From contig JAHILF010000106.1 in NCBI GenBank assembly GCA_018897105.1, forward strand, positions 1-56,356: 56,356 bases of DNA, read 5' to 3'. Made by a program: the position numbers and the translations under genes. The notes under the pieces were generated by a model. That model did not search any database. It was not told the DNA's origin and saw only the letters and a program-made list of their open reading frames with translations. Below are positions 33,746-43,200 of this stretch, one piece after another. Source of the stretch: Pseudomonadota bacterium. Lineage in GTDB: Bacteria; Desulfobacterota; Desulfobulbia; Desulfobulbales; SURF-16. Each line of letters begins with the position of its first letter. Position 1 is the stretch's first letter.

Positions 33746-36700
33746 GGATCAAACGACTCGATCTGAAGGCCTTCGGTCCTTTCACGGGCAGTACCCTGGA
33801 CTTTCACGGCGAAAGGCCGGGCCTGCATATCATCTATGGCCCCAATGAAGCTGGCAAAAGCAGCTCCCTGCGTGGGCTCAAGGCCTTGCTCTATGGCTTT
33901 CCGGAGCGGACCGCGGACGGTTTCCAGCATGCCAATGAGAATCTGCTGGTGGCAGGCTGTCTGCAGGCTGATGACGGGCGGGAGATCTGCTTTCAGCGCC
34001 GCAAGAGAAGAAAGGCGGATATTCTTGACAGGGCGGGCAATCCTTTGGGCGATGGGGCCTTGGTCGATTTTCTGCCCGGCATTGACCAGGGGCTGTTCGA
34101 GTCCCTGTACGGCATTGATCATGCGGTGCTGGTGCAGGGCGGGGAGGATATTTTGGCCCAGAAAGGGGAGGTGGGACAGGCCCTTTTTGCCGCTGGCTCC
34201 GGTATTTCTTCCCTGCGTGCCATCCTCGGCTCACTGGAAGCGGAGGCGGATGAACTATTCAAGGCGCGGGGATCTAAGCAGCAGATCAATACGGCCATTA
34301 CAGAATACAGGGAACAGCAGAAAACAGTCAAGCAGGCCAGCCTTCCCAGCCGGCAGTGGCAGGAACATCGGAAACAGCTCGACGATGCGGAAAGGGCGCG
34401 GCAACGGCTGCAGAATGAGCGCGAGGCAAAACAGAAGCAGTTGCATCACCTGGAGCGGTTAAAGCAGGCCATTCCCTTTCTCGCCAGGCGGGCAAAACAT
34501 GTGCAGCAGCTGCACGAGATGGGCGAGGTACAGGTATTGCCCCTGGATCTTGCCGACAAGAAGAAAGAAGTGGAACAGCAGCAGTGTGAAACCGGGTTGC
34601 AGCTGCAGAAGGCCCGCGCCAGGCTGGATCTGCTCGGCAAGAAGAAGGAAGGGATGGGGTTTAATCAGCTGCTGGTGGATCATGCCGGGGCGATTATTGA
34701 TCTGCACCAGAGGCTTGGCCAATACCGCACTGAAGGACGAGACCGGGAAAAAAATGAAGGAATGCGGATTGGCAGCCGGACAGAGGCGGCGGAGCTGCTG
34801 AAGCGCATCCGTCCGGATCTGTCCTTGGCAGATGTTGAGTCGCTGCGGTCGGTGCTGCTCAGAAAAAATACAATCCAGGAGCTGATCAACAGCCACCATA
34901 CCCTTGAGCTGCAGGTTGCCCAGGCAAAAAAACATGCCGGGGAGGCAGAACGGCAACTCAAAGGCATTGCCGAAGTTTTAGGGCAGCTGCCGGCGGCAAA
35001 GGATGTCGGCGCTCTGGCCCGGGCGGTAAAACACGCAGGGAAGACCGGGGCAATCGATACTGACATCAAGGCAAAAAAACGTGAAATAGAGAGTGATAAA
35101 AAGGAGTGCGCGGCTGATCTCAACCGCCTGGGCCGCTGGTCAGGGGAGCTGCACCGGGTTGTTGATCTTCCCGTGCCCCTGCCTGAGACGATCAAAGGCT
35201 TTACCGCCCATTATCAGGAGCTGGAGGATGCCAGGCGTCAGCTGGTAAAAGAGAGCAGGGAGACTGACAGGGAGCTGCAACAGGCGGTTGCCGAGAAAAA
35301 AAAGATTGAATATGGCGGGGAAGTGCCCACAGAGGAGGAGCTTGCGCTGGTACGCGGCAAGCGAGACAATGGCTGGGGGCTTCTGCGTCGAAAGTGGCTG
35401 GCAGGAGAAGATGTAGACCGGGAAATTCGGGAGTATGACCCTCGGCCTTTGCCTGAGGCCTATGAACAGTATGTGTCTGCCGCTGATACCCTTGCCGATC
35501 GTCTGCGCCGGGAGGCGGACAGGGCGGCCGGTTTTGCCGCCAGCAGAGCCCGCCTGGAAAGTCTGGAGATGAAAAAGCAGGATCTTGTCCGCAGGCAGGA
35601 GGAGTTTGCAGAACAGATGCAGGTCTTTGCCGTTGGCTGGCAGGAGATTTGGCAGGAAAGCGGTATTGAACCACTGTCACCTGCGGAAATGGCCTCCTGG
35701 CTCAATGAGTTTTCCGGCATCCGTTCCAGAGTGAAGGAGATCGGTAGAAAAGAGCAGGATCTGGACGGAAAAAAAGAGCAGCGGCAGACCTTACAGCAGA
35801 GCCTGATCATGGAACTGGAGCTGCTGGGTGAGGCAGCAAAAATCACCAGTGAGGAACTGGAGCCGATTATTGTCTTCAGTGAAACGGTGGTGACGGAACA
35901 TGAGGCAAATCAGGCCGGACGGGAGAGGCTTGCCGAGAAACAAAAGGGACTGCAGGAGAGCCTGGCCGCTGCCGCAGTTAATCTGCAAACCACGAAAAAT
36001 GACTTGGTAGAGTGGCAGGGAAAATGGCAGGACGCCGTGCAGGGTTTGGCAGCAGCGGGTAATACCCTGGCGCCAGCTGATGTCAATACCATGCTGGATG
36101 AGCTGCAGAACTGCTTTGCCAAGCTCAAGGACGCGGAGGTGTCCCGCAAGCGTATTGCCGGCATGACCAAAAACATGGAAAAATATGAACAGGACGTCAA
36201 ATCCCTCCTGCAGCGTGTCGCCCCGGAGCTGGTCAGTGTACCGCTGGAACAGGCAGTGACCAGGCTGCAGGCCATGCTGGGCCAGGCAAAGGAGGACAGA
36301 GCCCTGCTGGCCAAATACGCGGAGGACATGGAAAATCTTGCGGAAGAGATCCGCCATGGCGAAGATACCCTGCAAAGCCTGAATGGGCAGATGGAGGAGT
36401 TTTTACGGCTTGCCGGCTGTCAAGACAGCAAGGAACTTGACCAGGCAATTGACCGGTCCGCCGATTGGCGCAAAATCAGGGACCTGCTCGTTGATGTCGA
36501 GACGACGCTTGCTGAAATTGCCGAGGGCCTTTCCCTGGAGGAAATCAGCCGGGAGACCCAGGGGCTCCAGTCTGCAGAGCTGCAGGGACAGATTGATGCC
36601 ATCAAAAGAGAGATCAGCGAAGAGCTGAGCCCCGGGATCGATGAGCTTTTTGAGGTAATTGGGCGTGAAAAAAACGAACTGGGGAAAATGGACGGCAGCT

Positions 36701-37248
36701 CCCGGGCCGCCGAGGCAGCGGAGAAAGCCGAGCAGGTGCTGGCCAGGATTCGGCGGCTTGCCGACCGTTATGTGCGGGTGAAACTTGCGGCAAGGGTGCT
36801 CCAGCAGGAAATCGAACGATACCGGGAAGAGCATCAGGACCCGATCCTCAAGCTTGCCGCCGGCTATTTCAGGGAATTGACCCTGGGTTCCTTTGCCAGC
36901 CTGCGCACCGATCTGGCTGATAACGGGCAGCCGGTTCTTGCCGGCCTGCGTCCTGATGAGGCGCGGGGGGTGTATGTGCAGGGGATGAGTTCTGGAACCC
37001 GTGACCAGCTCTATCTTGCCCTGCGGCTGGCCACCCTGGAATGGCGCCTGCAGAGCGGTGAAACCATGCCCTTTATAGTTGATGACATCCTCATCAACTT
37101 TGATGATGAGAGAGTAAAGGCGACCATCAAGGTGTTGGCCGGCCTGGCGGAGAAAACCCAGGTGATTCTCTTTACCCATCACCGGCAGGTGGTGGAGGAT
37201 GCCCGGGCGCTTGCACAAACTGCCCAGGTGATGATCCATGAGCTGTGA
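33742..37248 (+). CDS. YhaN-like SMC-type ATPase
   Basis: A 1168-residue partner of the YhaO-like nuclease. The N-terminal P-loop is GPNEAGKS (33-40). Two long coiled-coil regions (roughly 170-480 and 590-1000) flank a central stretch. The C-terminal ABC signature SSGTRDQLYLALRLA and Walker B PFIVDDILINFDDER are close to the end, as in Rad50/SbcC. I do not see a CxxC zinc hook, which YhaN-type proteins usually lack. It presumably processes DNA ends or hairpins with YhaO. Confidence 0.88.
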   Translation: MRIKRLDLKAFGPFTGSTLDFHGERPGLHIIYGPNEAGKSSSLRGLKALLYGFPERTADGFQHANENLLVAGCLQADDGREICFQRRKRRKADILDRAGNPLGDGALVDFLPGIDQGLFESLYGIDHAVLVQGGEDILAQKGEVGQALFAAGSGISSLRAILGSLEAEADELFKARGSKQQINTAITEYREQQKTVKQASLPSRQWQEHRKQLDDAERARQRLQNEREAKQKQLHHLERLKQAIPFLARRAKHVQQLHEMGEVQVLPLDLADKKKEVEQQQCETGLQLQKARARLDLLGKKKEGMGFNQLLVDHAGAIIDLHQRLGQYRTEGRDREKNEGMRIGSRTEAAELLKRIRPDLSLADVESLRSVLLRKNTIQELINSHHTLELQVAQAKKHAGEAERQLKGIAEVLGQLPAAKDVGALARAVKHAGKTGAIDTDIKAKKREIESDKKECAADLNRLGRWSGELHRVVDLPVPLPETIKGFTAHYQELEDARRQLVKESRETDRELQQAVAEKKKIEYGGEVPTEEELALVRGKRDNGWGLLRRKWLAGEDVDREIREYDPRPLPEAYEQYVSAADTLADRLRREADRAAGFAASRARLESLEMKKQDLVRRQEEFAEQMQVFAVGWQEIWQESGIEPLSPAEMASWLNEFSGIRSRVKEIGRKEQDLDGKKEQRQTLQQSLIMELELLGEAAKITSEELEPIIVFSETVVTEHEANQAGRERLAEKQKGLQESLAAAAVNLQTTKNDLVEWQGKWQDAVQGLAAAGNTLAPADVNTMLDELQNCFAKLKDAEVSRKRIAGMTKNMEKYEQDVKSLLQRVAPELVSVPLEQAVTRLQAMLGQAKEDRALLAKYAEDMENLAEEIRHGEDTLQSLNGQMEEFLRLAGCQDSKELDQAIDRSADWRKIRDLLVDVETTLAEIAEGLSLEEISRETQGLQSAELQGQIDAIKREISEELSPGIDELFEVIGREKNELGKMDGSSRAAEAAEKAEQVLARIRRLADRYVRVKLAARVLQQEIERYREEHQDPILKLAAGYFRELTLGSFASLRTDLADNGQPVLAGLRPDEARGVYVQGMSSGTRDQLYLALRLATLEWRLQSGETMPFIVDDILINFDDERVKATIKVLAGLAEKTQVILFTHHRQVVEDARALAQTAQVMIHEL

Positions 37249-37269
37249 CGGATCGCGATGAGGCCCCGG

Positions 37270-39243
37270 TCAGCGCATCTCCTGCTTTTTCCGCTGCTTG
37301 CATTCGTACATCAGGTTGTCCGCCCTGTTCATCAACTCTTCAATGGAGCTGGGATGTTCGGGATCATAGCGCACCACGCCGATGCTCAGTGAGAGTTCAT
37401 AGCTCCGCTGCTCCAGGTTGTTTTTTGCCCGTAGGTTCTTTTCCAGACGATTAATGACGGATTTTTCGTCGGCCGGATCAATGAGCAAGACGGCAAATTC
37501 GTCGCCGCCGAGTCGGGCGATGGTATCCGAATCCCTGAAGGTTGCGCGGAGCAGGTCGGCGATCTCTATCAGTACCTGATCACCGGCATGGTGACCCAGG
37601 TGGTCATTGACCCATTTCAGATTGTCCACATCGGCATACATCAGGAAGACATTGCCTTCCTGGCGTTTGGCCATCTGCAGCTGTTTGGCGGCCATTGCCC
37701 TGAAACCGCGCCGGTTGAGCAGGGAGGTCAGTTCATCGGTGATGGCGATTTCCCGCAGTTTGGCTTCACTCTGCCGCAGGGCCATTTCCATTTTTTTGCG
37801 CCTGGAGATATTGATAGCCAGGCAGACGATGCCGTAAATATCTCCCTTGCTGTTCTTCATCGGCGAGGCGCTGAAATGGACCGGGATCTCCCTTCCCCAT
37901 TTCGTCAGGTAGATCAGCTCGCATTCCCTGAGAATTTCTCCTTCATCCAGGTTGCTGAAAGGGCAGCTTGCCATTGCTTCATCCTTTTTCAGGATGAATT
38001 CCAGAGGTTTGCCGGTCAACTCATGCTTCTCATAGCCAAGCATGACGATGGTGGAGTTGTTGATGGTCTCGATCTTGCCGTCTTGACCCAGAACAATAAG
38101 GCACTCCTGCATGGAACTGAGAATGGTGTTGAAATAATCCCGGGAAATGGTGGTCTCCTGCAGATTCCTGGTCATGATATTGAAGGAGCCGATCAGCTTG
38201 CCGATCTCATCCCGTGAATTGATGGCGATGATTTCGTTGAGATTTCCCTGGGCAATGGCCCTGGCCGCCCGGCTCAGCCTGGCCAGCGGCATGGTGATGC
38301 CGTTTGCCAGGATATAGGAGAGAAGACTTGCCAGTGCAAAAAAGATGATGAATAGGATAATGAAGCTGACCTGCAGCTTTTTCACCTGCTGCATGAATTC
38401 CTCATGGGGCAGAACGGTCATGACCGTCCACCGCAGCTCCGGAATGAAGGTTGTGGCGACAAAGGAATCAATGCCCCGCACGCTGGCGCGCAGAAAGGAT
38501 GGTATAAGCTTCGGATCTTTTGCAGTAAATACAGGAGGGAACTCCTTTTCCTCCTTTGCCCTGCTGATGCTGATCTGCTCTGCAGATGCGTGGGTAGATG
38601 GGTGAGTAATGGTTATGATATTGCCGTTTTCGTCGTTTACCAGGAGAAATCCTGCGGCGCTGAATCTGATATCAGCCAGGCTCGCTGCAATTTTTCGGTA
38701 GGGCAGGGTGGCCAGCAGCAGACCGGCAAATCTGTCCTCAAAATACTGGTGCTTGGCAATGGCCAGCTGCAGCACCGGCTCCTTGGTCTGCTTTGCCGGC
38801 TCATTTGGAAAGATGAGGATCTTGTTTGGCTGGGCAAGGCATTTGCTGAAAAAAGAGCTGTGGCTGTAATCAGCGACATTTTGGGCAATCTCACCGTCTG
38901 TGACGCGCAATTTTTCGATGCCCTGTTCATTAATGAAACTGAGATTGGGGAAACTGCTGTGGAAGCCGGCCAGGTAAGAGGCAAGGGCGGGTTCCCGGAA
39001 GTTGATGGAATAATTGATTACCTCCTGACCGGCTGAGATGCGCTCCAGCAGGTCAGCCTTGTTTTTAATATAGCTGTTCACGGTTTGCACCGTATGCCGG
39101 GTAATGAATTCAAGGTATTGTTTCTGGTTGTTTTCCAGGGTGTTGATCAGATAAAAATAGGAAACAGAGGCCAGCAGGAGATTGGTAAGCAGAATAATGC
39201 CTGTGTGGGAGAGAAGAAGGGTTATTTTGAGCGAACGGAACAT
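37270..39243 (-). CDS. Diguanylate cyclase with Cache, HAMP and PAS domains
   Basis: A 657-residue membrane sensor that makes cyclic-di-GMP. Membrane helix about 10-30, periplasmic Cache-type domain (about 35-285), second helix (about 290-315), HAMP (about 315-365), PAS (about 370-490) and GGDEF to the end. The active-site motif GGDEF is at 579-583, with the inhibitory-site RxxD five residues upstream (RDSD). It should be active and product-inhibited. It is followed on the same strand by a broken substrate-binding gene, whose intact form may once have fed this sensor. Confidence 0.9.
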   Translation of the reverse strand: MFRSLKITLLLSHTGIILLTNLLLASVSYFYLINTLENNQKQYLEFITRHTVQTVNSYIKNKADLLERISAGQEVINYSINFREPALASYLAGFHSSFPNLSFINEQGIEKLRVTDGEIAQNVADYSHSSFFSKCLAQPNKILIFPNEPAKQTKEPVLQLAIAKHQYFEDRFAGLLLATLPYRKIAASLADIRFSAAGFLLVNDENGNIITITHPSTHASAEQISISRAKEEKEFPPVFTAKDPKLIPSFLRASVRGIDSFVATTFIPELRWTVMTVLPHEEFMQQVKKLQVSFIILFIIFFALASLLSYILANGITMPLARLSRAARAIAQGNLNEIIAINSRDEIGKLIGSFNIMTRNLQETTISRDYFNTILSSMQECLIVLGQDGKIETINNSTIVMLGYEKHELTGKPLEFILKKDEAMASCPFSNLDEGEILRECELIYLTKWGREIPVHFSASPMKNSKGDIYGIVCLAINISRRKKMEMALRQSEAKLREIAITDELTSLLNRRGFRAMAAKQLQMAKRQEGNVFLMYADVDNLKWVNDHLGHHAGDQVLIEIADLLRATFRDSDTIARLGGDEFAVLLIDPADEKSVINRLEKNLRAKNNLEQRSYELSLSIGVVRYDPEHPSSIEELMNRADNLMYECKQRKKQEMR

Positions 39244-39352
39244 GATGGGCCGCTAAATGGCGTAAGGGCTGGAAGCCGGTGCCGGGAGACCGGCAGGATG
39301 AACAGGGCGGTGCTTGCCCCATCGTGTTTTGGTGAGACTGTCTGTCATATTT

Positions 39353-39700
39353 TTACCGTGTTGCTAAGGCTGAAAAAGCGCCATAGTCAGCCATGATCTT
39401 TTCTGCTGCCGGGCTGTAAAGAAAATCGATACAGTTTTTCACCTCCTGACCACCTTCAGCTTTCCATACCAGACCGAGTGGCGCAACGAGTTTGTACGTT
39501 CCCTTTATCACGTTTTCCCGGTTCGGGGAGACGTTGTCAAACTGCAGAACAACAACGTCCGGCTGGTTTTCGGCCTCTGCCAGACTCGCATAGTCGATGG
39601 TGTTCTTGTACCTGTTGATGGCTGCAACGTTCTCCGCTATTTTGCAGAAGGGAAAGTCCCTAAGTCGCATATTCAACAGTAAGGAGTGCTGTTTTGTCAA
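39353..39700 (-). pseudogene. C-terminal fragment of a PstS-type substrate-binding protein
   Basis: A 115-codon frame. The recognisable part is the C-terminal ~100 residues of a phosphate/PstS-like periplasmic binding protein (AAINRYKNTIDYASLAEAE, the NVIKGTYKLVAPLGLVW stretch, then a conserved C-terminal helix). Signal peptide and the first lobe are missing, and the leading ~16 residues look random. No transporter gene is adjacent. It is most likely the leftover of a deleted gene. Confidence 0.65.
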
Positions 39701-40227
39701 GTAATAGTGGTCCGATGAACCGAATACGACAGAGTGTCAGTCGTTTGAGGGCATGCGCTGTGCTATTTGTGCAAAATGTAACATTTTTTCGGTGACTGAA
39801 AGTGAAAAGTGAGCGGGGTTGAAGTCGCTCAAGGAATTTTTTTCTGGTGTAGGAGCGGGCCGTGCCCGCGATAATCCTGTTTTCGCAATGCCGGAGGTCG
39901 CGGGCATGGCCCGCTCCTACACCAAGATGACATACAAAATTTCTTTTCACTTCTTACTTCTTACCTTTCGCTTTTTACTAAAACGCCGTTTGATTTTTGT
40001 TTTGCCTGATCACTTGGTGCGGATGGATAAATAATGCTCTGGAAAAATAAGACATTACCTACAGGTTTGTGATATGATTTTTCATGTTTCGGGTCTACTT
40101 GTGTAGGTCTTGCCGAACTTGCTAAGGTCGTAATTGCCCGTTTCCTATGGTGATCAGGAAAGCTGGCCGGATTGCCTAGGGTGTCGGCAAATGCAGAGTA
40201 CGGTATGTCTTTTTGAACGGTAAACAG
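39701..40227. other. Intergenic region before the large kinase gene
   Basis: Holds the BIME-like pair. It is otherwise AT-rich near 39940-40010 and has no credible gene. The start of the kinase is also uncertain here. Confidence 0.5.
39846..39923. repeat. Paired REP-type palindromes (BIME-like)
   Basis: Two 26-bp units in opposite orientation (39846-39871 and 39898-39923), each with GTAGGAGCGGGCC then GCCCGCGA, differing at one base. This is the layout of repetitive extragenic palindromes described in Pseudomonas and others. The 26-base spacer is unique. No REP transposase is in the window. Confidence 0.7.
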
Positions 40228-43200
40228 ATGACCAGAGTGACTGAAGGAAAGAAGCTGGGTATGGGCAGTGCCATAGCCGCGGTGTTGATCGTCGGGGTGC
40301 TGCTGGCCTGGTGGTCGGTGCATGCGGCTGACCGCCACCTGCGTGACGACCTGCTCCGCCATACCCGCTTGGTGGCCCAGGCAATCGACATGCATCGAGT
40401 CAAGTCGCTGTCCGGCACCGAGGCCGATCTTTCCCTGCCGGAATACCAGCGGTTCAAACATCAGCTTCTCGCCACCCTGACGGTTTTCCCTCGCTGCCGC
40501 TTTCTTTATCTGATGGGCCACAGACCGGACGGGAAGGTTTTTTTCTATGCGGATTCGGAACCAGCCGGTTCAGCTGATGAATCCCCTGCCGGTCAGATTT
40601 ATGAGGAGATCTCCCCTGATTATCTCCGGGTTTTTGAGACCGGGGCAGAGGGAATCGTGGGCCCGGTTACCGACCGCTGGGGAACATGGATCACCTCGCT
40701 GATCCCGCTTACTGATCCGGACACCGGTAATCTGCTTGCAGTGCTGGGCATGGATATCGATGCCCAAGACTGGCAGTGGGAGACAGTGAGGGCTGCTTTT
40801 TTCCCTCTGCTGATCACCGTGGTCCTGGTGGCGCTTATACTGGCCGGCAGCGCGGTGCTGGCGTGGCGTGGGCGGCTCGGGGGCAGATATGGCAGGGGGC
40901 TGCGTCATGCCGAAGCGGCTCTGGCGGCAATCATTGGCCTGACCCTGACCCTGGCAGCGGCCTGGGCAGATCATCAGGCAGGAAACCGCAGTCATGTCGA
41001 GAGGTTTTCCCAGCTGGTGAACAGCCAGACCAGCCGTGTTGCTGCGGTCTTCGAGTCACTGGGCAATATTGAGCTGGAAGGCCTGGCCCGCTTCATCTCA
41101 TCCAGCCGGCAGGTGAATAAACAGGAGTTTGACACATTTACTGAGTACCTGGCCAGGGAAAAAAACATCCAGGCCTGGGAATGGATCCCGGTGGTCCCGG
41201 CAGAGGAAAAGTCCCTCTTCGAACAGGAGAGGCACCAGGAGGGTCTGTCGGATTACAGGATCTGGCAGAATGATGCGCAAGGAAAACCCACTCCGGCGGC
41301 GGGCCGACAGGTCTATTACCCTGTTCTCTTCGTGGCACCCCTGGCCGGCAATGAACGCGCCCTGGGTTTTGATCTCGGCTCCGAACCGGTCCGCCGGGCC
41401 GCCCTGGAAGAGGCGGCGCGCAGTGGGTTGCTCACCTGCACCGATCCCATTCCCCTGGTGCAGGTGACAGGCGGACAGCAAGGGCTTCTGGTGTATCGCC
41501 CTGTTTTTCCAGACAAAGACACCGGCAATCCGCAGGGCTTTGCCCTGGCCGTGCTGCGCCTGGGGACACTGTTGCAGAACGCCACCGGTCCAAGCCTGGG
41601 CAACCCGGCCATATCCCTTGATCTTTATCAACTGCGGGCAGGAGAACCAGCCCTATTGCTTGCTTCAACAGCAGCAGCAAAAAACAAGGCGGCGCTCACG
41701 GCACCGCTTCCCGTTGTCCGTCCCCTTTTCGTGTTCGGTAAAACCTTTGCTGTGGTTGTCCGTCCGGGGCCTGCCTTCGTAATGCTGTATCCGGCCAGTA
41801 GCGGCTGGATGACGGTTTTCGCCGGCCTGATGATGACAGGCGCCATTGCCCTGGTCGTCGGTTTTGTCGTCCACCGGCGGGAAGAACTGGAGCTGCTGGT
41901 GCAGGAGCGCACCGCCGCTCTCGGGGAGAGCGAGGGTCTCCAGCGTCTGCTCATCAATAACCTCAGCGCCGGGGTCATGATCATCGATTCTCGGACCCAT
42001 GTGATTGAACGGGTGAATCCCTGGGCGGCCAGACTCATTGGCACCCCGGCTGAGGAGATTGTGGGACGGGTGTGCCAAGGTTTTGTCTGTCCTGCACTGC
42101 CGGGAAGCTGCCCGGTAAAAGATCCCGGGCACCACAGCGACAACATGGATCGGATTATTCTGCGGCCTGATGGCAGCCAGCTGTCCATCATGACCTCGGT
42201 GCAATGCATCAGCATTCAGGGCCGGGAAAAGTTACTGGAAACATTTGTCGACATCACCGATCGCAAGCGGGTGGAGGAGGCGATACGTCAGAGCCGGGAA
42301 CTCCTGTCCTCCATTCTTGAGGCCATTCCCATGCCGGTGTTTTACAAGGATGTGCAGGGGGTGTATCTGGGCTGCAACACCTTGTTTGCCGAATTCCTGG
42401 GAAAGCCCGCGGAGACGATCGTCGGCAGGACTGCCTTTGATATTGCCCCTCTCGACCTGGCCCGCTGCTATCACGAGGCTGACATTAATTTAATCTCAAG
42501 CGGGACAACCCAGATTTACGAGGCAGGGGTTGTCCACGCCGATGGCTCTCGCCGGCAGATCATGTTCCACAAGGCGCCCTTCTTCAGCGCCGAGGGCTCC
42601 CTGCTCGGGCTGGTCGGGGCCATGCTGGACATCACCGACCGCAAGCGGGCGGAGGAGGGGCTGCGCCATATGAACCGCCAGCTTGAGGTGGCCACGGTCA
42701 GATCCAACGATATGGCGGCCAAGGCGGCGATGGCCAACGCAGCCAAAAGCGAGTTCCTGGCCAATATGAGCCATGAGATCCGCACCCCCATGAACGGCAT
42801 AATCGGCATGACAGGGCTGTTGCTGGAAACGGAGCTGAGCGACGAACAGCGCCGCTACACCGAGGTGGTACGCGCCAGCGCTGATTCGCTGCTCGGACTC
42901 ATCAATGATATCCTGGATTTTTCCAAGATCGAGGCCGGGAAACTGGATCTGGAGATTCTGGATTTCGATCTGTATAATATGTTGGATGACTTTACCTCCT
43001 CAATGGCAATGCGAGCCCACAATAAGGGTCTGGAGCTGCTTTGTTCCACCGCTCCGGAAGTTCCCGCTTATCTGTGTGGTGACCCGGGCCGCCTGCGCCA
43101 GATTCTGATTAATCTGACAGGTAATGCGATCAAATTCACCCCTGCCGGAGAGGTGGCCATTCGGGTAGAGCTGGTATCGGAAACAGATGAAAATGTCCTG

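Noticed and set aside
36403-37239. 278-codon minus-strand frame inside the YhaN-like gene
   Set aside because: Shadow of the well-supported SMC-type ATPase on the other strand.
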